From Microvirga pudoricolor (lineage in GTDB: Bacteria; Pseudomonadota; Alphaproteobacteria; Rhizobiales; Beijerinckiaceae), in NCBI RefSeq assembly GCF_016892705.1, contig NZ_JAFEMB010000007.1:1-64000 (forward strand): a DNA stretch of 64,000 nt, in the 5' to 3' direction. The position numbers and the translations under genes were made by a program. Shown here in pieces: positions 1 through 10,631 of this stretch (position 1 is its first letter; every line of letters begins with the position of its first letter). The notes beneath the pieces are model-generated. The model searched no databases and had not been told where the DNA came from. It was given only the letters and a program-made list of their open reading frames with translations.

Positions 1-1098
1 GTCATCCATGACGCCCACGGCCAGGCCGATGTCGAAATCCACGCAAGGCCCGCAATGCGAAGCGAACTCGGAGTTCGCGTCCCGGATCGCCCAGAACGCG
101 CGCGAATCCGCGACGGATTGTGCCACGACTCCATCGGCCAACAATCCAGCCTCCGCCTGACGCTCCAGCCAGGACCCGAAGCGCTCTGGATCGGCGACGG
201 CGTCCGACCCCTGCGCCTCGATGAGAATGTAGGCGGCGTGAGATCCAGAGGAGTGGGATCCCGCAAAGGGATCGCGCAGGCCAGCCACGCGTTGCGTCGC
301 CATGGCCCAGTAACCCGGCCACATCACCTCGAACGCGGATAGCAGGGGCTCGAGGCCGGAACGCGCGGCTGCCAAAAGCTTGATCGCCTGTCGATAATCA
401 TCCACGGCGCAAAGCGCCAGCATCGTGCAGGCGGGTTTGGGAAACAGCCGAAGGACGGCGCGGGTGACGACGCCGAGAGTGCCCTCGCTGCCGATGAGCA
501 TCTGCTTCAGGTCGTAGCCCGCATTGTTCTTGAGCATCTTGTTCAGGCTCGTCATGATCGAACCGTCGGGCAGAACGGCTTCGAGGCCCAGCACCATATC
601 GCGGGTCATACCGTAACGGATCACTCGGACGCCGCCCGCGTTGGTGGCGATGTTGCCCCCGATGGTGCAGGACCCGCGTGAGCCGAGATCGACGGGATAG
701 AAGAGTCCTGCGTCGTCGGCGGCCTTCTGGACCGTCTCCAAAGGCGTGCCGGCCCCCACGATCATCGTCGCGGCGGCCGGGTCGATCTCCTCGACGCCGG
801 TCAGCCGTTCGGTCGAGAGCGCGATTGCGCCCACATCCGGGAGGGCGCCTCCGCAGAGGCCTGTCAGGCCGCCCTGCGGCACGACCGGGATCCCATGGGT
901 CAGCGCCACCCGAATCACGTCCGCGACTTCGGCCGCGCCGCTGGGACGCACGAAGAGCCAAGGCCGCGCCGGCGGGAGGTTGCTCATGTCTTGAAGGCAG
1001 CGGGACGGGATATCGGATCCCATCATGACAGCGTGAGGGCCCAGGTTCTTCAAGAGAACGGACGCGGCCTGTTCGAGCTGATGAGAAGGGGTTTCCAT
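1..1098 (-). CDS. FAD-binding oxidase of the GlcD/D-2-hydroxyacid dehydrogenase type (3' end outside window)
   Basis: Reading the minus strand from the ATG at 1098 gives 366 codons without a stop up to the first base of the window, so the C-terminal part is missing. The N-terminal half is a PCMH/VAO-type FAD domain: PQGGLTGLCGGALP near residues 74-87 is the diphosphate-binding loop, and GGNIATNAGG near 150 and IGSEGTLGVVT near 207 are the other family signatures. The family oxidises D-2-hydroxy acids (glycolate, D-lactate, D-2-hydroxyglutarate) and passes electrons to a cytochrome or quinone. The substrate cannot be named from the visible part. It lies downstream of the porin gene but is separated from it by a strong terminator, so it is probably transcribed separately. 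Confidence 0.85.
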   Translation of the reverse strand, partial: METPSHQLEQAASVLLKNLGPHAVMMGSDIPSRCLQDMSNLPPARPWLFVRPSGAAEVADVIRVALTHGIPVVPQGGLTGLCGGALPDVGAIALSTERLTGVEEIDPAAATMIVGAGTPLETVQKAADDAGLFYPVDLGSRGSCTIGGNIATNAGGVRVIRYGMTRDMVLGLEAVLPDGSIMTSLNKMLKNNAGYDLKQMLIGSEGTLGVVTRAVLRLFPKPACTMLALCAVDDYRQAIKLLAAARSGLEPLLSAFEVMWPGYWAMATQRVAGLRDPFAGSHSSGSHAAYILIEAQGSDAVADPERFGSWLERQAEAGLLADGVVAQSVADSRAFWAIRDANSEFASHCGPCVDFDIGLAVGVMDD

Positions 1099-1159
1099 GA
1101 TCGTTGCCGGATCACCGGCCTCAAGTGGCTGACAGGGCCAGGAAGCACGGGTGAGACGC

Positions 1160-1190
1160 AAAGAAAAGGCCCGGTGTTTCCACCGGGCCT
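1160..1190 (-). terminator. Rho-independent terminator of the porin gene
   Basis: On the minus strand a perfect 10-bp stem (arm AGGCCCGGTG, 1181-1190 with 1167-1176) closes on a GAAA tetraloop and is followed by TTTTCTTT. It lies about 27 bp after the stop codon of the beta-barrel gene. Confidence 0.9.
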
Positions 1191-1216
1191 CTCGTCGATC
1201 GCTTTCGCGAAAGATC

Positions 1217-1951
1217 TTAGTAGGTGCCGAACTTGAAGTTCAGGCCGGCGCGAACCACACCGAACTCGGCGTTGTTGCTGTCGGCATAAAGGCCGGTCCA
1301 GTTGTTCTTCGTGTCGAGGTTCACGTACAGACCTTCGATCTTGGCGGTCAGGTTGTTCGTGAACGCGTACTCGACACCACCGCCGAGCACCCAGCCCGTG
1401 TTGCTGTCGTCGCTGCCGCCGTAATAGTAGGCGACGCCCGGAGCGTAGAGCGAGGAGCTGCCCTGAGCGATATCGCCGTAAGCGAAACCGCCGGTCACGT
1501 AGATGAGGGCGCGATCGAAGGCGACACCGGCGCGGGCACGGACCGTACCGAAGTAACCGTCCGAATCCTTGTTGCCGTAGTAGTAGCCGGCGAAGTAGTT
1601 GTTGGCCTTGCCGCCGATGTCGGCGTACTGCAGGTCAGCCTCGACACCGATCACGAACGAACCGACCTGGTAGTTGTAGCCGATCTGACCACCGCCGACG
1701 AAGCCGCCGTCGTTGTCGCTGTTGTTGCCGTAGATGCCGAACGACGGGTCGAAGTAGTTGTTGTTGTCGTTGTTGTTCCAGCCGTAGCCTGCGTTCACGC
1801 CGACGTAAAAGCCGGTCCAGGTGAAGACCGGAACCACGGCGATCACCGGAGCCGGAGCGGCGCGGGACGGAAGGTCAGCAGCCTGAGCGGACGAAGCTGC
1901 GATCGCGACGGCTGCGGCGCCGGCCAGCAAGCTCTGAAGAAGAATGCGCAT
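1217..1951 (-). CDS. Outer membrane beta-barrel protein (Omp25/RopB-like porin family)
   Basis: A 244-residue protein with a Sec signal peptide (MRILLQSLLAGAAAVAIAAS, cleavage after AQA near residue 24) and a mature part of alternating aromatic/hydrophobic strands such as FTWTGFYVGVNAGYGW. The C-terminus has the strand pattern LNFKFGTY. This is the small 8-stranded outer-membrane family of Omp25, Omp31 and RopB, abundant surface proteins of Rhizobiales. The frame is open for seven more codons upstream, but AAGGG lies about 8 nt before the ATG at 1951 and nothing comparable precedes the earlier ATG, so 1951 is chosen. The mature N-terminal loop is unusually Asn/Asp-rich (NNNDNNNYF). A clear terminator follows. 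Confidence 0.9.
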   Translation of the reverse strand: MRILLQSLLAGAAAVAIAASSAQAADLPSRAAPAPVIAVVPVFTWTGFYVGVNAGYGWNNNDNNNYFDPSFGIYGNNSDNDGGFVGGGQIGYNYQVGSFVIGVEADLQYADIGGKANNYFAGYYYGNKDSDGYFGTVRARAGVAFDRALIYVTGGFAYGDIAQGSSSLYAPGVAYYYGGSDDSNTGWVLGGGVEYAFTNNLTAKIEGLYVNLDTKNNWTGLYADSNNAEFGVVRAGLNFKFGTY

Positions 1952-2118
1952 GAACGTTTCCCTTGTGTTCAATGGAAGCTCTACTTTATCTCAGCTTTCG
2001 TCAAAGTTGTATTGCAATTTGGCCACATAGCTGCCCAATTCTTAACGCGCAATACTGTTCATGTATTATAGTTATGTTACGTATTTACCATTCTGAAATG
2101 TCTGCTGCCCACGGGGAT

Positions 2119-2148
2119 TTGACGAACGGCATTCATTGTGCGTTAATC
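2119..2148 (+). promoter_or_regulatory. Candidate sigma-70 type promoter
   Basis: TTGACG at 2119-2124 is followed after 18 bp by TTAATC at 2143-2148. The -35 is near consensus and the -10 is moderate. No protein gene starts shortly downstream, but a strong terminator begins 52 bp later, which suggests a short non-coding transcript. Confidence 0.4.
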
Positions 2149-2154
2149 TGTGTG

Positions 2155-2236
2155 CACATTTCAGGCGGTCGCTTCGAATGAGCACCTAGAGAGAGACCTC
2201 GCCCTGTCGACTCGTTCGACAGGGCATTTTCTTTTT
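2155..2236 (+). ncRNA. Candidate small RNA (about 80 nt)
   Basis: The stretch between the promoter-like sequence at 2119-2148 and the Rho-independent terminator at 2201-2236 would give an RNA of about 82 nt with no open frame of note. The 5' part is single-strand-like and purine-rich (AGAGAGAG near 2189-2196), followed by the terminator hairpin, a common layout for trans-acting sRNAs. No known sRNA family was recognised. It could also be a leader transcript that attenuates the gene at 2457. Confidence 0.35.
2201..2236 (+). terminator. Rho-independent terminator
   Basis: A perfect 10-bp stem (GCCCTGTCGA, 2201-2210, with TCGACAGGGC, 2216-2225) has a 5-nt loop and is followed by ATTTTCTTTTT. 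It points in the plus direction although no plus-strand gene precedes it. Confidence 0.85.
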
Positions 2237-2456
2237 GGTCCCCTCGTCGTCCTTATCCCCAAGCTGTGCCCCGGAGCCAATGGCCCACGGGGACAGGTCG
2301 ACCATCTGTGATCGGAACAGTCCCGGCACGAAGGCATTGCCCTTACAAGAAACCTTCGTGAGCCCGGGCCGATCGATGCTGAGCGTCGCGGCCCATGCGT
2401 TGGTTAAGGGCAAGGCGCCGGAACTCCAGGTCACGGCGACGCAGAGGAGATCGGAC

Positions 2457-2786
2457 ATGGCTCTGACAGGTCGATTCAACCTCCGGAAAACATTTACCGG
2501 GTCCATCGTGCTGCAGGTCGAAGAGGAGGTGAGGGGCTTCTGGGGCCTTTTCTCCAGCAAGCCGACCCTGCGCCGTCGTTGGCGGGATGCCGGCGTCATG
2601 GACTTGGCCGCCCCAGAACTGCGTGCGCTCGTGGATCTGCGCTTCCGTCCCCGTTTCATGCCGCAAGCTTACGAGCAGTCTGCGCAGGACTGGCCCAAGG
2701 CCTCCCGGCAGCTCGAGGCGGTACCGGCTCGGACGCTCCATTACGAGACCTACGCGGACGATCCTCGTCAGGTCACGACGCATTGA
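2457..2786 (+). CDS. Hypothetical protein, 109 residues
   Basis: The protein is not recognised. It starts at the ATG at 2457, which has GAGGAG 7 nt upstream. The frame is open for another 74 codons upstream, but that part has no ribosome binding site. The protein is basic and soluble-looking, with no signal peptide or membrane segment. Its notable stretch is FTGSIVLQVEEEVRGFWGLF near residues 12-31, followed by an Arg-rich segment (LRRRWRD). It is convergent with the RTX metalloprotease gene. Confidence 0.55.
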   Translation: MALTGRFNLRKTFTGSIVLQVEEEVRGFWGLFSSKPTLRRRWRDAGVMDLAAPELRALVDLRFRPRFMPQAYEQSAQDWPKASRQLEAVPARTLHYETYADDPRQVTTH

Positions 2787-2810
2787 TAGGCCCGACAGGG
2801 TGGTGGAGCA

Positions 2811-2833
2811 GGCCGGTCCGACGTTGACCGGCC
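2811..2833. terminator. Hairpin between convergent genes, possible bidirectional terminator
   Basis: A perfect 8-bp stem (GGCCGGTC, 2811-2818, with GACCGGCC, 2826-2833) and a 7-nt loop lie in the 54-bp gap between the convergent genes ending at 2786 and 2841. There is no T-tract on either side, so intrinsic termination is uncertain. Confidence 0.35.
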
Positions 2834-2840
2834 CATGCCT

Positions 2841-4736
2841 TCAGACCACCCAAAAATCCTTATGGGTCAACTTGAGGTTCTTGGACAGGATCGCGACCTG
2901 TTTGGCCTGCGCGCTGCCGCTCCCGTCGGGATCGTAGAACAGCCCGCCGGACTTCTTGTCGTAGATGACGCGATCCGCTTTGTCGCGCGCTTCCGGACCC
3001 ATATGAAAGGCCGCCTTCTTCAACGCTCCGGCCGCGCCGAGCTTCGTGAAGATCCGCTTGTCGAGATGGATCGTATCGTCCAGGACGCTGAAGTCCTTGA
3101 TCGTGTCGATATTCGAGGCGGAGGGCTTGGTGTTGAACACGAACGTATCCTGGCCGCCGCCGCCGAAGAGAATGTCCTTCCCACCATTGCCCACGATGTA
3201 GTCGTTGCCGGCATTCCCGCGGAGCGTGTCGTTTCCGCCCAGACCCTGAATGATCTCGCTGAAGGCGCTGCCGACCAGAACGTCCTTGCGAGGGCTCCCC
3301 TTCAGAATCCGGGCACCGAGAGCTGCCTCGGCGAGCGGGACCGACTGGCTGCCGAAGACGAAGGTTTGATCGGAGAACTGGGCCACGTTGATGTCGATGA
3401 GGCGATCGGAGCCGTCGCGAGCCAGGTTGTGGTCGGTCACCTGAAAGGTCACCTCGTCGATCTGTGCGATCGTGTAGTCGCTCCGTGCCCCGGTGAAGAA
3501 GGCCGTATCCGTGCCGGAGCCGCCATTGAGCTGGTCGTCGCCCGCACCCCCGGTGAGGCTGTCGTCACCGGCTGCTCCGAACAGGGTGTCGTTCCCGCCG
3601 CCGCCGAAGAGCGCGTTGTTCGCGGCATTCCCCGTCAGCGTATCGTTGCCGATGCTGCCCTTCGCATTCTCGATCAGTGAGCGCGGGTCACCTTCGTGCT
3701 GGAGCGCGTTGAAGACGTTCCCGCGGGCGTACTGGCTCGGCCCGAGCTTGGCGAGCTGAACGGACGATAGGGTCGACCAGCCGCCCGGTGACAGGTCGAT
3801 GGTGAGGTTCGTGCCGTAGTTGGAAAAGTCGTAGGTATCGATCCCACCCCCGTCCCAAATCGTCTGGAAAATCCGATTTGTGCCGGGAGCGCCTTGCCCC
3901 ACGCCGTTCACGAAAGCTTGGCCGGTGGCTGGATCCCAGTGATAGAGCGTCGAGTCGCTCCGGGTGTCGAAATTCGCGCCGTACATCTCCTGGAGCGCCG
4001 CGATGTCCCAGATCATGAAGGTCTGGGCATAGCCATAGGCTTCGTTGGTGTAGTTGTTCGTGGACTGGCCCGCATAGGACCGGTAGGTCATGACGGACAT
4101 TTCCATGGAATCGTCGGCGGCCGTCAGAGCCACGTCGGCGACGCCGCCTCCCACATGACCGTGCTTCAGGCCGAGGGCGTGGCCCAGCTCATGCACCATG
4201 GTCATGTAGGCATAGGAGCCGACGACGGACTTGCCGTAATCCTGCTGCGTTCCGAACCAAACGTCGCCTGCGGTGTAATGCGAGCCCGGGTAATAGGCGT
4301 AGGCGGTCGGGTTGGCGGCACCCGACTTGGCGATGCGGATGTCGGCTCCGCCCATGCCCGCATCGACGATGGAGGCGCCCGTCACGCCCTCGAAGGATGT
4401 CAGTGCCATCATTGGCCCGCCGGCGTAGGGGCTGACGCCTTCGAGGATATAGCGTGCGGCCTGCATCTGCGCGAAGGTGACGGATCCGAAGCCGGTCGCG
4501 TTCGCTTCCATGTACTTGCTCTCGTAGTCCGAGCGAGCGTCAGGAAAGCTGTAGCTGATGGTGCCTGACCAGCGATAACCGCTCAACAGGGCGTCGATGT
4601 TGCGGATTCCCGTGGCACCCACGGTCGAGCCGCTCGCCGCCATGGGCGCCGTCTGCGTCGTGGCCGCGGTGCCGGAGGCATGATCGAACGAGGCCCAGGA
4701 CGCGACGGTTCCCTGGGCTGCGCAAGCGTAGCACAT
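2841..4736 (-). CDS. Serralysin-like M10 metalloprotease with RTX repeats, secreted by a type I system
   Basis: A 631-residue secreted zinc protease. The catalytic domain (about 40-260) contains HELGHALGLKH at 182-192, the zinc-binding HExxHxxGxxH motif, and the Met-turn SVMTY near 214-218. A serralysin C-terminal domain follows, with two clusters of Ca2+-binding GGxGxDxxx nonapeptides (about 370-410 and 485-525). The C-terminus ends in an acidic/hydrophobic segment with no processing motif. There is no Sec signal peptide, as expected for type I secretion through an ABC/MFP/TolC channel. No such exporter is in this window. The start at 4736 lacks a strong ribosome binding site and no better one is seen. 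An AT-rich region lies upstream. Confidence 0.93.
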   Translation of the reverse strand: MCYACAAQGTVASWASFDHASGTAATTQTAPMAASGSTVGATGIRNIDALLSGYRWSGTISYSFPDARSDYESKYMEANATGFGSVTFAQMQAARYILEGVSPYAGGPMMALTSFEGVTGASIVDAGMGGADIRIAKSGAANPTAYAYYPGSHYTAGDVWFGTQQDYGKSVVGSYAYMTMVHELGHALGLKHGHVGGGVADVALTAADDSMEMSVMTYRSYAGQSTNNYTNEAYGYAQTFMIWDIAALQEMYGANFDTRSDSTLYHWDPATGQAFVNGVGQGAPGTNRIFQTIWDGGGIDTYDFSNYGTNLTIDLSPGGWSTLSSVQLAKLGPSQYARGNVFNALQHEGDPRSLIENAKGSIGNDTLTGNAANNALFGGGGNDTLFGAAGDDSLTGGAGDDQLNGGSGTDTAFFTGARSDYTIAQIDEVTFQVTDHNLARDGSDRLIDINVAQFSDQTFVFGSQSVPLAEAALGARILKGSPRKDVLVGSAFSEIIQGLGGNDTLRGNAGNDYIVGNGGKDILFGGGGQDTFVFNTKPSASNIDTIKDFSVLDDTIHLDKRIFTKLGAAGALKKAAFHMGPEARDKADRVIYDKKSGGLFYDPDGSGSAQAKQVAILSKNLKLTHKDFWVV

Positions 4737-5237
4737 CTGTCTGGTTCTTCGGGTTGCTCAAAGCGCACCTATGGCCGCAACCATAAGGCGTTTTGATGGC
4801 ATGAAATCTCGCCAATCAGGATTTGCGACTTATCGAAAGTTAATAAATCCTAAATGAAGCGCTTAAGCTACTGTTATGAAGTTTCAACACGCAAATTTAG
4901 TAAATGTGAACTCTCTTAATATACAGGTTTTTGCATTCTCTCTACGGAAAGCTCGCAGCAGTTGATCAATGAATACTTCTGATTTCATCGGTCGTTATAC
5001 ATTATAGCTTATAGGACGATATTCAGACACTCGATTTAACGTAATTTGTTTTAATGTAACGACTGTCTCCGTTGTGGAGGACGCAAGGTTAGTAAAGTGT
5101 ATCGAATCACTTGCCGGCTCCAGCTGGCCATCTTGGCGACGCTGAGCTGCCGTTCCACGGGGTTATACTGCCGAAATTCGGAACGAACGAAGCATTGCCG
5201 TGTTGTTGAGGCAGTCTATCACCACCGAGGACCTGCC
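4737..5237. other. AT-rich intergenic region between divergent genes
   Basis: About 500 bp with markedly low GC (especially 4830-5100) between the minus-strand metalloprotease gene and the plus-strand microprotein gene. It must contain both promoters. No operator, RNA structure or credible gene could be fixed. An open frame reaching back to 5097 is in frame with the microprotein but has no ribosome binding site. Confidence 0.5.
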
Positions 5238-5360
5238 ATGCAGCCCGTCGACAAATCCGCCAGCCAAGCTCAACCATCCTTCACGAAATCGCTCGTCGCT
5301 TTCGTCTTGTCGACCACGGGCGTGAGCGCGCTTCTGATGTTGATGCAGGCTCCCTACTGA
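5238..5360 (+). CDS. Small single-pass membrane protein, 40 residues
   Basis: The ATG at 5238 has GAGG 7 nt upstream and opens a 40-codon frame: a polar N-terminus (MQPVDKSASQAQPSFTK), then one hydrophobic helix (SLVAFVLSTTGVSALLMLM) and a short tail. The charge pattern suggests an inner-membrane microprotein with its N-terminus in the cytoplasm. Function is unknown. The longer in-frame start at 5097 would add a Cys/Arg-rich segment and looks like chance. Confidence 0.5.
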   Translation: MQPVDKSASQAQPSFTKSLVAFVLSTTGVSALLMLMQAPY

Positions 5361-5379
5361 CGGTGATGGCGGCCCGTCC

Positions 5380-6045
5380 TCACGCGCGGGCCAGGACCAT
5401 CAGGTCAAGGACGGCCCCATAGTGGCAGGAGGCCGCCAGGAGCACGAAGGCGTGCCAGATGGCGTTATGGAACCTCAGCCGCTCCCAGACGTGGAAGATC
5501 ACGCCCACTGTATAGAGAACGCCGCCGGCTCCCAGCCAGGCCAGCGTGGAAATCGGCAACTCGGCGAAGATCGCTTCGTAGAACACGATGCCGCTCCAGC
5601 TGATGCCGAGATAGAACAGGATCGACAGGCGGTCGAACCGGCCGGGAAGCAGAAGTTTCAGCGCGATCCCGATCACCGATGTGGTCCAAACGCCAACCAA
5701 AAGACCGGTCGAGAGAGACGAGGTCTTCATCTGGGTCATGAAAGGCGTGTAGGTGCCGGCAATCAAAAGGTAGATTGCCGAGTGGTCGAACCGGCGCAGC
5801 AGCCATTTCACGGGGGAGACCGGCCACATGTTGTAGATGGCCGAAACTCCCAGAACCGTCACGAGGCCCGCGAGATAGACCGACACCGACACGTATTCAC
5901 CCGGCGTCAGATCGATGGCGAGCACGAGGAGGAGTGCGGCGCCCGTGATGGCCAGCAGCACGCCCAGCACATGGACGATGCCATCCATCCAAAGTTCGGT
6001 GCTGTCGTAGTTCCAGTGGAACCTGGTGTGCCGCGTGTTGTCCAT
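5380..6045 (-). CDS. Hemolysin III family integral membrane protein
   Basis: A 221-residue, seven-helix membrane protein of the HlyIII/YqfA family, distantly related to the PAQR receptors. Characteristic segments are the early HVLGVLLAITGAALL, the central RRFDHSAIYLLIAGTYTPF near residues 84-102 (the conserved His/Asp/Ser metal-site region) and the C-terminal FHVWERLRFHNAIWHAFVLLAA with its conserved His. The biochemical role of bacterial members is not firmly known. It stands alone, and the next gene upstream is a separate transglycosylase gene on the same strand. Confidence 0.9.
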   Translation of the reverse strand: MDNTRHTRFHWNYDSTELWMDGIVHVLGVLLAITGAALLLVLAIDLTPGEYVSVSVYLAGLVTVLGVSAIYNMWPVSPVKWLLRRFDHSAIYLLIAGTYTPFMTQMKTSSLSTGLLVGVWTTSVIGIALKLLLPGRFDRLSILFYLGISWSGIVFYEAIFAELPISTLAWLGAGGVLYTVGVIFHVWERLRFHNAIWHAFVLLAASCHYGAVLDLMVLARA

Positions 6046-6176
6046 GCTCGTCTATCTAAACGCCCACTGCGCCTTCGCCAGCGCCATTCTGCTGTCGCTC
6101 ATTGACGCGCCTGTGACGGCAAACCGGCTGCCCGCGCCGCTCACAAGCCCGCCCAGGACGCGCCGGTCCCTCGCGC

Positions 6177-7031
6177 TCAGCTCGGCAGGGCCACGCAGGC
6201 GCCGCCCACCAACCGAATTTTCTGGCAGAGCTGGTTGGCGGCGTTGCGGGACTCGGCGGGCACGCGCACCCGGTAAAATGTGCGTGTGCCCCGGCTTCTC
6301 AGCCGCGTCCCGATGACCATAGGTCGAACCTCGCCGAGCACGGACGCGTATCGGGCGCTCGCTCGGCCAAAGGCCGTGAGAGCCCGCGCCTTCGAGAAAT
6401 TGCCCGCGAGCTGGACCCCCCATGGGGCGAAGGGCGCTTCCCCGGGACCTTCATCCGCACCCGGCCGGCGCAGGAGCGCCACGATTTGCAGGCAGGTCGT
6501 TTCGGTCGCGGCGAGCGGCGGGGGCGCGGGGGCACCCGCATCCTTGGCGTCCGCAGCCCAGTCCTCGGCGGAGCGGCCCGTGACGGCGCCGACATAGTTC
6601 CGGGTCTCGCCCGGCAGCCCGCCCCGGCCGGCCAGCCAGGATGCGACGCGGGCGGGACCCCCATTATAGGCAGCCGCAGCCAAGCCGAGGTTTCCAAACC
6701 GGACTCGCAGCTCCGCGATGAACTCGGCGGCTTTCGGGATGGCCTGCTCGGGATCGAAAGGATCGGCGAGCTGTCGTTCCTGCGCCGTGCCAGGCATGAA
6801 CTGGGCGATACCTTGCGCGCCTGCCGGGCTGACGACGCCCGTTCGGAACGAACTCTCGCGCCAGATGAGCCTCGTCATGAAATCGGCCGGGATCGCGTGC
6901 CGGCGGGCCGAGCCTTCGATGAGCCTGCACAAGGCTTGCTCGACGGTTTCTGTCGCAGGCTCCGACCGCGCCTCCCCGAGGGCGGCAGCGACGCCAAGAG
7001 CAAATCCGCAGACAGCCGGACCGATGCGCAT
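6177..7031 (-). CDS. Lytic transglycosylase (SLT domain) with C-terminal SPOR domain
   Basis: A 284-residue periplasmic protein: signal peptide at 1-23, then an SLT/goose-lysozyme-like domain (about 32-160) with catalytic Glu59 in IWRESSFR, the motif GAQGIAQFMPGTA (71-83) and AAAAYNGGPARV. It cleaves the MurNAc-GlcNAc bond of peptidoglycan with anhydro product formation. The last 80 residues (WGVQLAGNFSKARAL to VGGACVAL) have the SPOR pattern, which binds denuded septal glycan, so a role in cell division or daughter separation is likely. It is transcribed towards the HlyIII gene with a 131-bp gap. Confidence 0.88.
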   Translation of the reverse strand: MRIGPAVCGFALGVAAALGEARSEPATETVEQALCRLIEGSARRHAIPADFMTRLIWRESSFRTGVVSPAGAQGIAQFMPGTAQERQLADPFDPEQAIPKAAEFIAELRVRFGNLGLAAAAYNGGPARVASWLAGRGGLPGETRNYVGAVTGRSAEDWAADAKDAGAPAPPPLAATETTCLQIVALLRRPGADEGPGEAPFAPWGVQLAGNFSKARALTAFGRASARYASVLGEVRPMVIGTRLRSRGTRTFYRVRVPAESRNAANQLCQKIRLVGGACVALPS

Positions 7032-7183
7032 GTAACCTCCGAGTTCACAGGGTTTTCGTGCCCGATCGATCCGCCAAGCCGAACCCGCAGGCTTCCTTAG
7101 CGGAAATGCCGGCCGGCGTTGAGGGGTATCGGCAGCTCGGCATCCCTTGCAGGGGAAGGAGGCAGGCTCTACAAATCCGCCCC

Positions 7184-7768
7184 ATGACCCTTCTCGAAAA
7201 GCTTCGCATCGAAACCCGGCCTGCGCACGACAGCATCGAGCAGGCCATGGATCTCGAGAACCGGATGACGTCCCTCAAAGCCTACCGGGCCGTCCTCGAG
7301 CGTTTCTACGGGTTCCACGCCTCCTGGGAGGACCGTGCCGCCGCGACCTTTTCGGAGCCCGATTTCTTCGAGCCCAGGCGCAAGGCCGACCTGCTCTCGA
7401 GAGACCTCCTGGCGCTGGGACTGACGGAGGGCGACATCGCGGATCTCCCCCTGTGCACTCCCCCTGTGCCCACGGGGTCCCGGTCCGAGGTTTTGGGAAC
7501 CATGTACGTGATGGAAGGATCGACCCTCGGCGGGACCATCATCTCGCGCCGGATGGAAGAATTGTTCGGCCTCACGTCCGAGAACGGCTGCGCCTATTTT
7601 CGCAGCTATGGGGCTGGCGTCGGCCAGATGTGGCGCGCGTTTCGGGCTAAGCTCGAGCAGGAGGCCCATCCGGACCGGGACGACGCCGTCGTCGCGTCGG
7701 CGTCTCTCACCTTCCGGCGCATGCAGGACTGGATCTGCGGCGACGCGCCCGCAAGCGCTGCCGCCTGA
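7184..7768 (+). CDS. Biliverdin-producing heme oxygenase
   Basis: A 194-residue all-helical heme oxygenase. The proximal heme ligand is the His in TRPAHDSIE (about residue 11), and GTMYVMEGSTLGG (about 105-117) is the distal helix signature of the bacterial phytochrome-linked type. It opens heme to biliverdin, CO and iron, giving iron salvage or the chromophore of a bacteriophytochrome. No phytochrome gene is present here. The start is uncertain: the ATG at 7184 fits the family N-terminus, but AAGGAGG lies 21 nt upstream and an in-frame ATG at 7106 would lengthen the protein by 26 residues. Confidence 0.88.
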   Translation: MTLLEKLRIETRPAHDSIEQAMDLENRMTSLKAYRAVLERFYGFHASWEDRAAATFSEPDFFEPRRKADLLSRDLLALGLTEGDIADLPLCTPPVPTGSRSEVLGTMYVMEGSTLGGTIISRRMEELFGLTSENGCAYFRSYGAGVGQMWRAFRAKLEQEAHPDRDDAVVASASLTFRRMQDWICGDAPASAAA

Positions 7769-7777
7769 CGCACCGGT

Positions 7778-9807
<2,030 letters not shown>

Positions 9808-9836
9808 GGAACCGATCGAGTCGTGAAGGAGGGGTG

Positions 9837-10630
<794 letters not shown>

Positions 10631-10631
<1 letters not shown>

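Larger units (their letters stand above)
1952..2456. other. AT-rich intergenic region upstream of the porin gene
   Basis: About 500 bp without a convincing gene. The part at 1975-2165 is much richer in A and T than the surroundings and must hold the promoter of the minus-strand porin gene. A TATAAT hexamer on the minus strand at 2070-2065 is a possible -10, but no good -35 lies 17 bp before it. The right half carries the plus-strand promoter-like sequence and terminator listed separately as a possible small RNA. A short open frame at 1963-2181 has no ribosome binding site or protein-like composition and is not called. Confidence 0.5.

Noticed and set aside
1151..2071. Plus-strand open frame of 306 codons opposite the porin gene
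   Set aside because: The porin on the other strand has a signal peptide, ribosome binding site and terminator; this frame is Val/Ala/Asp-rich shadow sequence.
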